Source: Ciceribacter thiooxidans
GTDB taxonomy: Bacteria; Pseudomonadota; Alphaproteobacteria; Rhizobiales; Rhizobiaceae
Assembly: GCF_014126615.1 (NCBI RefSeq)
Contig: NZ_CP059896.1
Span: 124,001-188,000, forward strand
Reading direction: 5' to 3'
DNA: 64,000 bases
Positions 1 through 9,118 of this stretch are shown in pieces. Each line of letters opens with the position of its first letter. Positions within the stretch are counted from its first letter, which is position 1. The position numbers and the translations under genes were made by a program. A model generated the notes under the pieces. The model was not told the DNA's origin. It searched no databases and was given only the letters and a program-made list of their open reading frames with translations.

Positions 1-1129
1 TGTGGAGCAAAGGTCGATCGGTTTTTATGCCGATGCGATCCTCATGACGGCCTACGCAGACCTGGAGACGGCGATCCAGGCACTGAGGGCAGGAGCAGTC
101 GATTTCGTCCTGAAGCCCTTCCGTTCCAATCAGATCCTTAACGCCGTCGCCCGTTGTCTCGACCGTATGCGGTTGCAACGGGAGAATTTCGTCCTGCGCT
201 ACGAATTGCGTACCACCTCAGATCATATTCTCCTGCGCGACAAGCTGATCGGCGAATCCTCGGCGATCCGCCGTGTTCGGGAGACGATTGCGAGGGTCGC
301 TCCCTTGCCGACGACCGTGCTGCTCAGCGGTGAATCCGGAACGGGCAAGGAGGTCGCAGCGCGGTCGATCCACGCGTTGTCGGATCGTGCGGAGAAGCCG
401 TTCGTGCCGGTCAACTGTGCCGCGATCCCGCCGGACATGATCGAATCCGAACTTTTCGGCCATCTCAAGGGAGCCTTCACGGGAGCGGAGAGCAGCCGCG
501 AGGGGCTGTTCATGCACGCTCAGGGCGGGACGCTGTTTCTGGATGAAATCGGTGAGATGCCGCTCGCCACCCAGAGCAAGCTGTTGCGGGTGCTTGAAGA
601 CAGGCGCGTGCGCCCGGTTGGCGCGGAGCGTGAGGTTCCGGTCGATCTCCGCTTCGTCTTCGCAACCAATGCGGACCTCGATGCGCAGGTCAGGCAGGGC
701 AACTTCCGGGCCGATCTCTTCTACCGGATCAACGTCATGCAACTCCTTCTGCCGCCGCTACGCGAGAGGGACGGTGACGTGCTCGAGTTGGCTGGCCTCT
801 TCATGGACAAGTTATCCCAGCAACTCGGCATGCCGCCGGTGACCATGGACTCGGAGGTCAAGGCGGCACTCCTGCGTTATCGCTGGCCCGGCAATGTTCG
901 CGAGCTACGGAACTTGGTCGAGCGGTCGCTGATCCTCGGCGCTTTCCCCGACGACTTCCAGGGTCATCGGTCTCCTTTGCCCTCTGCCGCTTCAACGCTC
1001 GAAGACGTGGAACGGCAACACATTCTCGCCGTTCTTCAGGAGGTTGGCGGCAACAGGGATGAGGCGGCACGACGACTGGGTATCTCGCGCAAGACGATCG
1101 ACCGCAAGTGCCTGGTGTGGAATGTCTGA
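1..1129 (+). CDS. NtrC/DctD-class sigma-54-dependent response regulator (5' truncated by window edge)
   Basis: Transcriptional activator of sigma-54 RNA polymerase, answering to the kinase encoded just downstream. The visible part starts inside the receiver domain: the conserved Lys is in LKPF (about residue 38 of the visible protein) and the phospho-Asp lies off-window. An AAA+ domain follows with Walker A GESGTGKE (about 110-117), the sigma-54-contacting loop GAFTGA (about 157-162) and a Walker B region [11 protein letters not shown]-terminal Fis-type helix-turn-helix ends in [13 protein letters not shown]. The reading frame is open to the left edge, so the true start is upstream. The stop overlaps the kinase start by 8 bp, implying translational coupling. 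A perfect sigma-54 promoter with paired upstream palindromes lies 2 kb downstream, before the transporter gene, and is the obvious target (inference). Domain assignment is secure; the ligand is unknown. Confidence 0.95.
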   Translation, partial: VEQRSIGFYADAILMTAYADLETAIQALRAGAVDFVLKPFRSNQILNAVARCLDRMRLQRENFVLRYELRTTSDHILLRDKLIGESSAIRRVRETIARVAPLPTTVLLSGESGTGKEVAARSIHALSDRAEKPFVPVNCAAIPPDMIESELFGHLKGAFTGAESSREGLFMHAQGGTLFLDEIGEMPLATQSKLLRVLEDRRVRPVGAEREVPVDLRFVFATNADLDAQVRQGNFRADLFYRINVMQLLLPPLRERDGDVLELAGLFMDKLSQQLGMPPVTMDSEVKAALLRYRWPGNVRELRNLVERSLILGAFPDDFQGHRSPLPSAASTLEDVERQHILAVLQEVGGNRDEAARRLGISRKTIDRKCLVWNV

Positions 1130-3145
1130 GCGACCGGCACCCGTCACGTCCACCGCGGGCGGCTCCTCGATTCGCTTTCGCTTGCTCGCTATTGCACTGC
1201 TGCCAACGCTCGTCATCTTGCCGGTGCTGCTTGCCGTCACCATGGCCCGATGGGAAGCCAAGTTCGATGCGCTCCTGACGTCCAAGGTGAACGGCGACCT
1301 GACGATCGCGCACCAGTACCTGTCCCGGATTCTCGAAAACACCGGTGAGCACCTCAAGTCACTCACGGACTCGGCCGATTTCCGCGACGTCGTCACGCAG
1401 CGCGGGGCTGCGTCCCTGCCTGCGTTCCTCGACGAGAACCGCAAGCGGCTCGGGCTGGATTTCCTGATGGTCATCGGCAGCGACGGTCCACTTGCCGCCT
1501 CTCCCCTTGTGAGAGCCGCCTCTCCGATCCGCAGCGACTGGCCAGTCGTTCAGGCTGCGCTCTCCGGCCATGCGAGCACTGCCATCGACATCTTCAACAA
1601 CGACGAGCTGGCCGCAATCTCAGCTGACCTGGCGTCCCAGGCGCAGCTGGAGCTCGTACCGACGCCGAACGCGCTGCCGACCGACCGGACCGTCGAGAAT
1701 CGGGGAATGGTCGTCCATTCTGCAAGCCCCGCATTCATACCGGGACGCGGAAGCGTCGCGCTTGTCGGCGGAGTCCTGCTCAACCAGAACCTGGTTTTCA
1801 TCGACACGATCAACGATCTCGTCTACCGCGAGGCGAGCCTGCCTGCCGGCAGCCGCGGAACGGCGACGCTTTTTCTCGACGACGTGCGAATCAGCACCAA
1901 TGTCCGGCTCTTCGAGGACAAGCGGGCACTCGGTACGCGCGTATCCAAGTCCGTTCGCGACGCGGTGCTTGACCATGGCCGTGTCTGGCTCGACAGTGCC
2001 TTCGTCGTCAATGACTGGTACGTCTCCGCCTACGAGCCGATCAGCGACAGCTACGGCAAGAGGGTCGGCATGCTCTATGTCGGCTTCCTGGAGGCGCCGT
2101 TCGCACGCGCCAAGACAGAGACGCTGATCGGTATTGGCCTTGCCTTCCTTGCCGTGACCGCTGCCAGCGTTCCGATCTTTCTTCGCTGGGCACGAGGAAT
2201 CTTCAAGCCACTCGAGCGCATGACGGCGACCATCGGCAGAGTCGAGGAGGGGGACCTCGGTGCCCGCACCGGGCTTGTGCGCGCCGACAATGAAATTGGC
2301 CGCGTCGCACACCATCTCGATACCCTCCTGGATCAGGTCCAGCAACGTGATCTCGAACTTCGGGCCTGGAACGACGAACTCAATGCCCGTGTCGCCGCAC
2401 GGACGCACGAGCTCGAGATCGCCAACAGGCAACTCGAGGCGACGACGAGGCAACTGATCATGTCCGAAAAGCTTGCGGCGATCGGCGAAATCACGGCGGG
2501 GGTCGCTCACGAAATCAACAATCCCATAGCCGTCATGCAAGGCAATCTCGACGTTGTCCGCAGTGTTCTCGGTGACCATACGGCGGAGGTCGCAACCGAA
2601 TTCCGGCTGATCGACGAACAGATTCACCGGATCAGCCAGATCGTAACCAAGCTGCTGCAGTTCGCGAAGCCCGAGGAATATGCCGGCTACATCGAACGGC
2701 ACGTGGCGGCGGACGTCATTTCCGATTCCTTGCCGCTCGTGCAGCATCTTCTGAACAAGGGGCAATCGCCCTTTTTCGGGAGGATACGGCCGAGCGGCTC
2801 GTGTTGATGAATCGGACAGAACTGCAGCAGGTGTTGGTAAACCTGATCGTCAATGCCATCCACGCAATGCCTGACGGTGGCACCCTGACGCTGAAGAGTC
2901 GAGACGAGGACCGCGAGGGGCAGCGGGGCGTGGCGATCGAGGTGACGGACACCGGTGTCGGAATCTCACCCGACGTACTGCGCCGCGTCTTTGATCCCTT
3001 CTTTACCACCAAACGACAGCGTGGAACGGGCCTCGGCCTGTCGATCAGCCAGACACTGGTCACACGACAGGGGGGCAGCCTGACTGCCGATAGCAGTCCG
3101 GGTGCGGGAACCACTTTCACGGTCTGGCTTCCCGAAGCGGATTGA
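1122..3145 (+). pseudogene. Sensor histidine kinase (Cache-HAMP-HisKA-HATPase), interrupted by a one-base frameshift
   Basis: Membrane sensor kinase for the adjacent NtrC-class regulator. From ATG 1122 the first frame encodes an N-terminal membrane segment, an extracytoplasmic sensor domain, a second membrane segment, a HAMP region, a coiled coil and the DHp motif VAHEINNP with phospho-His near residue 463. It then stops at 2807 after an out-of-frame tail. The missing ATP-binding half continues in another frame to 3145, with N box TELQQVLVNLIVNAIHAMP, G1 DTGVGI and G2 GTGLGLS. Restoring one base in GGGG at 2759-2762 (or TTTTT at 2772-2776) gives a continuous protein of about 674 aa. The start at 1122 is chosen for its 8-bp overlap with the regulator. 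Whether the shift is a real lesion, an assembly error or recoding cannot be told from the sequence. An isolated DHp fragment would not be an active kinase. Confidence 0.85.
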
Positions 3146-3158
3146 AGAATTTTTGCGC

Positions 3159-3194
3159 GGACAAAATGTCGCACGCAAACCGGACAAAATGTCC
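3159..3194 (+). promoter_or_regulatory. Tandem palindromic upstream activator sites for the sigma-54 activator
   Basis: Two copies of the palindrome GACAAAATGTC lie at 3160-3170 and 3183-3193; the second extends to GGACAAAATGTCC. Their centres are 23 bp apart, about two helical turns, so dimers would sit on the same DNA face. They lie about 55-90 bp upstream of the -24 element, the usual place for NtrC-family enhancer sites. I infer they bind the response regulator at 1-1129. Confidence 0.8.
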
Positions 3195-3246
3195 AAATTT
3201 CCGAGTGGGCGCGACCTAACACATTGAAAAACGTCGAGACGCCTCC

Positions 3247-3262
3247 TGGCACGCGGATTGCA
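3247..3262 (+). promoter_or_regulatory. Sigma-54 (RpoN) promoter of the OFA transporter
   Basis: TGGCAC at 3247-3252, a 5-base spacer, then TTGCA at 3258-3262, with the invariant GG (3248-3249) and GC (3260-3261) exactly 10 bp apart. This matches the -24/-12 consensus at all key positions. The predicted start of transcription is near 3273, giving a leader of about 165 nt before the transporter start at 3441. Confidence 0.9.
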
Positions 3263-3440
3263 ACGTGACCTTTGCTTCCGGCGCTGTCCGACATCGGGTC
3301 ACCGGAAGCGGGAGAGCGACTCGCTTGCGCGACATCGCTGGGGAGGCAGTACGTGCATCGGCTCCACGGATCGGAACTGATGTCTGTCTGCAGGCAGATG
3401 GATCCGCCGGCTTCGACCGGGGGAAGGGAGGAAAATAGAA

Positions 3441-5093
3441 ATGTCTGTTAGCACGGAAACACTAACCGGCGGTTATGGTGCGGGTTTGCTTGACCGCGAA
3501 CGTATCATCGCAAAGCCGGGCTTCAATCGCTGGCTGGTGCCGCCGGCGGCACTTGCCATTCATCTCTGCATCGGTATGGCCTATGGCTTCTCGGTGTTTT
3601 GGCTGCCACTCACAAAGTCGATCGGAATTACGGCGCCTGTCGCCTGTCCGGATATGACCCTGGCCACGGCGCTCTTCACGACCAGCTGCGACTGGCGCGT
3701 CAGCGATCTCGGCTGGATGTATACCCTGTTTTTCGTGCTTCTCGGCAGCTCGGCGGCCATATGGGGCGGCTGGCTTGAGCGCGCTGGCCCCCGCAAGGCG
3801 GGCTTCGTCGCGGCCTGCTGCTGGTGCGGTGGGATTGTCCTCGCTGCTATCGGTGTCATCTTCCACCAGCTCTGGCTGATGTGGATCGGTGCGGGCGTCA
3901 TCGGAGGTATCGGCCTCGGGCTCGGTTACATCTCCCCGGTCTCTACCCTGATCAAGTGGTTCCCGGACCGTCGCGGCATGGCGACGGGCATGGCAATCAT
4001 GGGCTTCGGCGGCGGTGCGATGATCGGAGCACCACTGGCCAACATGCTGATGAACACTTTCAAGAGCGATACCTCGGTCGGCGTGTGGCAAACCTTCATC
4101 GTGATCGCGGCGATCTATTTCGTCTTCATGATGGGCGGTGCTTTCGGCTATCGCATTCCGCCCGCCGGTTGGCGCCCTGAAGGTTGGCAACCGAAGGTCA
4201 CCGGCAATGCGATGATTACGCACGGCCATGTCCATCTGCGCGACGCGCACAAGACGCCGCAATTCTGGCTGATCTGGGCCGTACTGACGCTCAACGTTTC
4301 CGCCGGTATCGGGGTGATCGGCATGGCCTCGCCGATGCTGCAGGAAATCTTCGCCGGTTCGCTGATCGGTGTTCCGGAACTGAAGTTTGCCGATCTCAGC
4401 AAGGAACAACTGGCTGCCGTCGCCGCGATCGCTGCCGGGTTCACCGGGCTGCTGTCGCTGTTCAACATTGGCGGACGGTTCTTCTGGGCATCACTCTCTG
4501 ACAAGATCGGGCGCAAGAACACGTATTACGTCTTCTTCCTGCTCGGCATCCTGCTCTATGCCTCGGCACCATGGGCGGCCGGCATCGGCAGCAAAGTGTA
4601 TTTCGTGGCGGCCTTCTGCGTCATTCTCTCCATGTATGGCGGGGGATTCTCGACCATCCCGGCGTATCTTGCCGACATCTTCGGTACGCAGTTCGTGGGT
4701 GCGATCCATGGTCGGCTTCTGACGGCATGGGCGACCGCGGGCATCATCGGACCGGTGGTGGTCAATTACATTCGCGAGGCGCAGATCGCTGCGGGGATCC
4801 CCCGTGCACAGGTCTACGACTTCACGATGTACATTCTTGCCGGCATGCTGGCCTTGGGGCTCATTGCCAACGCGCTGGTCAGGCCGCTCTCCGACAAGTG
4901 GTTCATGTCGGACGACGAAGTCGCGGCCCTGCAAGCCAAAACTCAGGCAAGCAACGCCGGCCCGACGGGCTCCTTCGGCATCGGCAAGGGTGGGCTCGAC
5001 GGAAAGGCGCTGGCCGCTTGGGCCGTTATCGGTCTCCCGATCCTTTGGGGTGTCTGGATTACGCTGCAGAAGACCTTCGTGCTCTTCAGCTGA
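3441..5093 (+). CDS. OFA-family MFS transporter (oxalate/formate antiporter-like)
   Basis: Inner-membrane secondary transporter of 550 aa in the oxalate:formate antiporter branch of the major facilitator superfamily. About a dozen hydrophobic segments are visible, with the repeated MFS loops WFPDRRGMATG and SLSDKIGRKNTYY, and an extra C-terminal hydrophobic helix after a polar stretch at about 495-520. ATG 3441 follows a strong ribosome site (GGGAGGAAAA). It sits alone behind a sigma-54 promoter and tandem activator sites, next to the two-component genes, so it is probably the regulated output of that system. The substrate is most likely a small carboxylate; oxalate or formate is only the family name. 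The family call is firm, the substrate is not. Confidence 0.88.
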   Translation: MSVSTETLTGGYGAGLLDRERIIAKPGFNRWLVPPAALAIHLCIGMAYGFSVFWLPLTKSIGITAPVACPDMTLATALFTTSCDWRVSDLGWMYTLFFVLLGSSAAIWGGWLERAGPRKAGFVAACCWCGGIVLAAIGVIFHQLWLMWIGAGVIGGIGLGLGYISPVSTLIKWFPDRRGMATGMAIMGFGGGAMIGAPLANMLMNTFKSDTSVGVWQTFIVIAAIYFVFMMGGAFGYRIPPAGWRPEGWQPKVTGNAMITHGHVHLRDAHKTPQFWLIWAVLTLNVSAGIGVIGMASPMLQEIFAGSLIGVPELKFADLSKEQLAAVAAIAAGFTGLLSLFNIGGRFFWASLSDKIGRKNTYYVFFLLGILLYASAPWAAGIGSKVYFVAAFCVILSMYGGGFSTIPAYLADIFGTQFVGAIHGRLLTAWATAGIIGPVVVNYIREAQIAAGIPRAQVYDFTMYILAGMLALGLIANALVRPLSDKWFMSDDEVAALQAKTQASNAGPTGSFGIGKGGLDGKALAAWAVIGLPILWGVWITLQKTFVLFS

Positions 5094-5158
5094 GCCTGAC
5101 TAAAAGAGAGATTTTTCGTGGGGGGCGGGCTGAAAAGTCCGCCTCTCTTGCATTCGCC

Positions 5159-6004
5159 TCAGTTGAGCCAAAGGCGGATGAGAGCCGCTTCCGGTGTTTC
5201 CGGTCCACCATTCTCGACGCCGGTTGCCCAAAGACCTGCGCCCGCGGCGTAGGCCCCCGGTGTCAGCCCACCTGCCTCGCACTGGCTGACCGCACGGATT
5301 CGCTTGCCTGCAGCGACGGCGTCGGCGAGAACCTTCAGTGTCCTCTGATCCGACGGCGCCGTGCCTGCGCCGAAGACGCGCAGGACAGCGCCGTCGAGCG
5401 CGGCGAGGGTGGCTTCCAGCGCCCCGGCCGGCAGTCCCGGCGAGAGCGTCAGGATGGCGAGTCGGCGGGCGGAGAAGCTGCGCCGTGCCGGTATTGTTTG
5501 CGGTAACTGCTGCTGTGAGCGGAACGACAGCGCTTCGTGGCTGTGGTGCTTCACGAGGCCGTCTGCCGGCAGTAGTGAACCTGCAAAGGCCAGTTGCACG
5601 CTTTCACCAGCCGTCATGGCAGCCTCGATCGCCAGGGCAAGATTGCCTTCGGCATCGCCACCCATGCCGAGCGGTGTCATGGATCCACAAAGAATGACGC
5701 TGCGGCCTTCTCCGGCAAGCGCCTGCGAAAGCGCGGCACCGGTAAAGGCCATGGTGTCGGTGCCATGGGTCACGATGACGGGCATTCCGGGGTAGGTGCG
5801 GATGGCCGACAGGATCGCGTTCCAATCGTTTGGTCCCATGTCGGCGCTGTCGATCAGTGGATCGAAGACATGGCTATGCAGCGTGACGCCTGCCGGCAGG
5901 CGTTCTGCGACTGCGTTTTCGACGAGTCCTCTGACCGGAGCGAGGCCTTTTGGTCCGGGGGCCATGCCGATCGTGCCGCCGGTGTGGATGAGAAGCAGTT
6001 GCAT
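5159..6004 (-). CDS. Asparaginase (L-asparaginase family)
   Basis: Amidohydrolase of 281 aa converting L-asparagine to aspartate and ammonia. Both catalytic signatures are present: the nucleophile-Thr motif HTGGTIG at about residues 7-13, and the second triad THGTDTM in the middle. GSMTPLGMGGDAEGN, typical of the family, follows. It is shorter than the usual 320-350 aa and has no obvious signal peptide, so a cytoplasmic enzyme is likely. It converges with the transporter, with 65 bp between stops. Substrate specificity (asparagine versus glutamine) cannot be set from sequence. Confidence 0.85.
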   Translation of the reverse strand: MQLLLIHTGGTIGMAPGPKGLAPVRGLVENAVAERLPAGVTLHSHVFDPLIDSADMGPNDWNAILSAIRTYPGMPVIVTHGTDTMAFTGAALSQALAGEGRSVILCGSMTPLGMGGDAEGNLALAIEAAMTAGESVQLAFAGSLLPADGLVKHHSHEALSFRSQQQLPQTIPARRSFSARRLAILTLSPGLPAGALEATLAALDGAVLRVFGAGTAPSDQRTLKVLADAVAAGKRIRAVSQCEAGGLTPGAYAAGAGLWATGVENGGPETPEAALIRLWLN

Positions 6005-6101
6005 GACGTTGAAACCTCAGACGATTCTGTCTTCCCTGTCGTACGTCAGGCCCTGTCCGCGATCAACTCACCTGACGAAGGACGGGGCGCGCACGCAATG
6101 A

Positions 6102-6130
6102 AGCCCGGCGCTACCCGATAGCGCCGGGCT
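6102..6130 (-). terminator. Strong hairpin downstream of cheW
   Basis: AGCCCGGCGCT (6102-6112), a 7-nt loop, and AGCGCCGGGCT (6120-6130) form a perfect 11-bp GC-rich stem about 30 bp past the cheW stop. The T-tract on the minus strand is poor, so termination efficiency is uncertain. Confidence 0.6.
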
Positions 6131-6158
6131 CCTCAAATCAAGATATCGCGGGCTGCCG

Positions 6159-6638
6159 TCAGGCGGCGAGGTCGTCGGCTTCCGTGCCCTTGAACATCTT
6201 CGAGAGGTTCAAGAAGCAGATCATGCCGTTTTCGGTGGCGATGATGCCTTCGGAGAAGGACTTGTCGAAGGAGGCAGAGATTTCCGGCACCGGCTGCACC
6301 TGGGAGCTCGGGATCGTCAGAATATCAGAGACGCGATCGACGAGCATGCCGATGACCATGTTGTGGACTTCGGCGACAACGATTGCGCTGCGCTCGTTCG
6401 CGACCGTGCTCTTCATGCCGAGCTTGTAGGCGAGATCGATGATCGGGATCACCGAGCCGCGCAGATTCATGACGCCGATCACGTCTGCCGGCGCATGCGG
6501 AATGGGTGTCGACGGTGCCCAGCCGCGGATTTCGCGAATGGTCGTCGTCTTGACGCAGAATTCCTGGTCATGAAGTCGGAAAGCGATGATCTCGAGAGTG
6601 TCGCCGCCGAAGGTCGTGGAGTTTATCGTCGTTGCCAT
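6159..6638 (-). CDS. cheW: Chemotaxis coupling protein CheW
   Basis: CheW-domain adaptor (159 aa) that links methyl-accepting receptors to the CheA kinase at the inner face of the membrane. The CheW fold is visible throughout, with the typical VIGVMNLRGSVIPIIDL core and IGMLVDRVSDILTI. I chose ATG 6638 because GGGAA lies upstream at a good distance and the protein then starts MATTINS; a longer reading to 6695 adds 19 residues without a ribosome site. It stands alone, with no other che or mcp gene nearby, so it is probably an accessory CheW copy. The downstream hairpin suggests monocistronic expression. Confidence 0.93.
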   Translation of the reverse strand: MATTINSTTFGGDTLEIIAFRLHDQEFCVKTTTIREIRGWAPSTPIPHAPADVIGVMNLRGSVIPIIDLAYKLGMKSTVANERSAIVVAEVHNMVIGMLVDRVSDILTIPSSQVQPVPEISASFDKSFSEGIIATENGMICFLNLSKMFKGTEADDLAA

Positions 6639-6833
6639 CAGTGTTCCCAGTCCTTTTGTCTTTGGCCGCACCGGCGCCGAAACGTCCTTGCCCATGCCGT
6701 GAAAGCGCGTGCCGGCGATGCGACGGACCGGGCTGCGGCAGTGACATCTCGTCTCGCTTAGAGCACCCTAGCGGAAGAGTGTTGCTCAAATCTAAATCCG
6801 GGGCCACAGGCGAGCTGGCGTGCGCTTCCTTCT

Positions 6834-8041
6834 TCAGGCACCTTTCGAAAGCACCGTCTCTATGTTTTCGAGTGCCCAGTCCACCTGCTCCCTCGTGATG
6901 ACAAGCGGCGGCGCGAGGCGGATCGTGTTGACGTGGGTGTCCTTGGCCAGAATACCCCGATCCTTCATGGCGTAGCAGTACTTGCGTGCACCGCCCGCGT
7001 CCGGCTCCAGCTCGACCGCCATCATGAGGCCGCGGCCCCTGACATCGCGGATCATGTTGGAGCGGATCGAGCGCAGGCCGTCCATGAAATACGCACCCAT
7101 CTTCTCGGCGTTTTCGATCATGCCTTCCTCTACCAGCACTTTCAGTGCCTCACGGGCGATTGCGCAGGCGAGTGGATTGCCGCCGAAGGTAGAGCCGTGT
7201 TGACCCGGCTGCAGCACGCCGAGCACTTCGGAGTTCGAAAGCACCGCGGACACGGGATAAAAGCCGCCCGAAAGCGCCTTCCCGATCAATGTGACGTCCG
7301 CCTCGATGCCCTCGTGTTCTTCGGCGAGCAGCTTGCCGGTTCGGCCGAGGCCGGTCTGGATCTCATCGAGGATCAGCGTGACATTGTGCTCGGTGCAGAG
7401 TTCGCGCACGCGCCGAAAATAGCCGGCGGGGGAATGATGACGCCGGCCTCGCCCTGGATCGGCTCTACAAGGGCGGCAACGGTGTTCGCGTTGATCGCGG
7501 CCTCGAACGCGGCTGCGTCACCGAAAGGCACGATGGTGAAGCCAGGCGTATAGGGGCCGAAGCCTTCGCGGGCGTCCGGATCGGTCGAGAAGCTGATGAT
7601 GCTCAGCGTTCGGCCGTGGAAATTGTCCGAACAGACGATGATCTCGGCCTTGTTCTTCTCTACACCCTTTACCTCGTACCCCCATTTGCGGACCGCCTTG
7701 ATCGCCGTCTCGACGGCTTCCGCACCGGAGTTCATCGGCAGGATCTTGTGCGAGCCGGTAAGTGCGGCGAGCTCTTCGTAGAAGAGGGCAAGCTGATCAT
7801 TGCGGAACGCGCGCGAGGTCAGCGTGAGTTTTGACGCCTGTTCCGTCATGGCGGCCAGGATGCGCGGGTGGCAGTGTCCCTGGTTGACCGCAGAATACGC
7901 CGACAGGCAATCGAGATAGCGGTTTCCGTCGCTGTCCCAGACATGCACGCCCTGGCCTCGCGTCAAGACGACGTCGAGCGGCTTGTAGTTATGGGCGCCG
8001 AGACGGTGTTCGGTGGCAATCAGTTCAGCGGTCTGGGACAT
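6834..8041 (-). pseudogene. rocD: Ornithine aminotransferase (rocD), interrupted by a one-base frameshift
   Basis: PLP-dependent ornithine:2-oxoacid aminotransferase making glutamate-5-semialdehyde. The N-terminal part (8041 down to about 7430) carries [12 protein letters not shown] and the substrate-binding region. The C-terminal part (7409 to 6834), in another frame, carries [14 protein letters not shown] and the PLP-lysine motif IGKALSGG. The break is at CCCCC (plus strand GGGGG, 7428-7432): adding one C restores [18 protein letters not shown] and a 402-aa protein of normal length. AAGGAA precedes ATG 8041. It lies 18 bp after the arginase gene, so the two form an arginine-to-glutamate catabolic unit. 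Residues on both sides of the break are fully conserved, which favours a sequencing error or a very recent mutation. Confidence 0.88.
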
Positions 8042-8059
8042 GGCGGCGTTCCTTGTGGC

Positions 8060-8995
8060 TCAGGCGGAGCGGGTGGGGCGATCGAGGACACGGCGGCCGA
8101 ACAGGCTCGCCGCGAGATCAACGAGGACACGGGCGCTTTTGCCGCGATCGTCCAGGAAAGGGTTCAGTTCGACGAGGTCGAGCGAGGAGACGAGCCCGCT
8201 GTCGTGGAGCATTTCCATGATCAGGTGCGCTTCGCGGAAGGTTGCTCCGCCCGGTACCGTCGTGCCGACACCGGGAGCGACGTCCGGATCGAGGAAATCG
8301 ACATCGAGGCTTACGTGTAGGAGGCCATTGCTACTCTCGACCTCGGCAAGAATCCTGCGCATGATGGCGCCGACACCCTCCTCGTCCACGGCCCGCATAT
8401 CGAAGACGTTGACTCCGTGCCTGGCGATCGCGATGCGTTCCTCTTCGTCTACCGAGCGGATGCCAACCTGATAGACCCGCTTGGGATCGACGAACGGTCG
8501 TTCGGTCGGAAGAATGGGAGCGAACTCCACCTGACCGCAGAAGAAGGCCACGGGCATGCCGTGCATATTACCGGAGGGGGATGTCTCCGGCGTGTTGAAG
8601 TCGGCATGGGCATCGAGCCAGAGGACAAAAAGCGGACGGCCTGCCTGTGCGGCGTAGCGTGCCATGCCGGAAACACTGCCCATCGACAGGCTGTGGTCTC
8701 CGCCGAGCGCCACCGGCAAGCTGCCGGCGGCAGCTGCATCGAACGTGGTCTTCTCGAGGGCGCGGGTGAATGCGGCGACAGCGGGAAGATTGCGAGCCCT
8801 TGCGCTCGCGGCGAGATCGTCCGCCGGTTTTGGGCGGAGATCGCCCGCATCGTTCACGCGATACCCGAGTTCCTGCAGGACGTGCCCAATCCCGGCAATC
8901 CTGAGGGCCGCCGGTCCCATCGCACAACCGCCGCGGCCGGATCCTTCCTCGACCGGCACCCCGATCAGTGTCACTGCCTTCTGCTGCGCCTGCAT
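8060..8995 (-). CDS. rocF: Arginase
   Basis: Binuclear-manganese arginase (311 aa) that hydrolyses arginine to ornithine and urea, first step of the arginase route. Metal-ligand motifs are all present: ALGGDHS, LWLDAHADFN and SLDVDFLDPD, plus the late Glu in VELNPFLD. AAGGAG lies 6 nt before ATG 8995. It is followed by rocD on the same strand and faced by an Lrp/AsnC regulator, the standard arginine/ornithine catabolic arrangement of rhizobia and agrobacteria (where it is also called arcA). Length and motifs are normal. Confidence 0.94.
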   Translation of the reverse strand: MQAQQKAVTLIGVPVEEGSGRGGCAMGPAALRIAGIGHVLQELGYRVNDAGDLRPKPADDLAASARARNLPAVAAFTRALEKTTFDAAAAGSLPVALGGDHSLSMGSVSGMARYAAQAGRPLFVLWLDAHADFNTPETSPSGNMHGMPVAFFCGQVEFAPILPTERPFVDPKRVYQVGIRSVDEEERIAIARHGVNVFDMRAVDEEGVGAIMRRILAEVESSNGLLHVSLDVDFLDPDVAPGVGTTVPGGATFREAHLIMEMLHDSGLVSSLDLVELNPFLDDRGKSARVLVDLAASLFGRRVLDRPTRSA

Positions 8996-9084
8996 TCGCT
9001 GCTCCTTGTGTTCTCCTGGGGATTATCTCTACGCACGGCGTCAGCAAAAAGATGGAAAAGTGCCTAAAAGGAAGTTAGATTTAA

Positions 9085-9104
9085 CAAAATGAAAAGCCAT
9101 TTTG
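9085..9104. promoter_or_regulatory. Inverted repeat between rocF and the Lrp-type regulator; likely operator
   Basis: CAAAATG (9085-9091), 6 bp, CATTTTG (9098-9104): a perfect 7-bp inverted repeat in an AT-rich patch. It lies 15 bp before the regulator start and 90 bp before the arginase start. Lrp/AsnC proteins bind such AT-rich palindromes; control of both genes by the adjacent regulator is inferred. Confidence 0.6.
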
Positions 9105-9118
9105 ACGGAATGTGACCC

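Noticed and set aside
5094..5158. Bidirectional terminator between the OFA transporter and asparaginase
   Set aside because: AGAGAG/CTCTCT and GGCGG/CCGCC can pair, but the stem is interrupted and has no clear T-tract; too weak to list.
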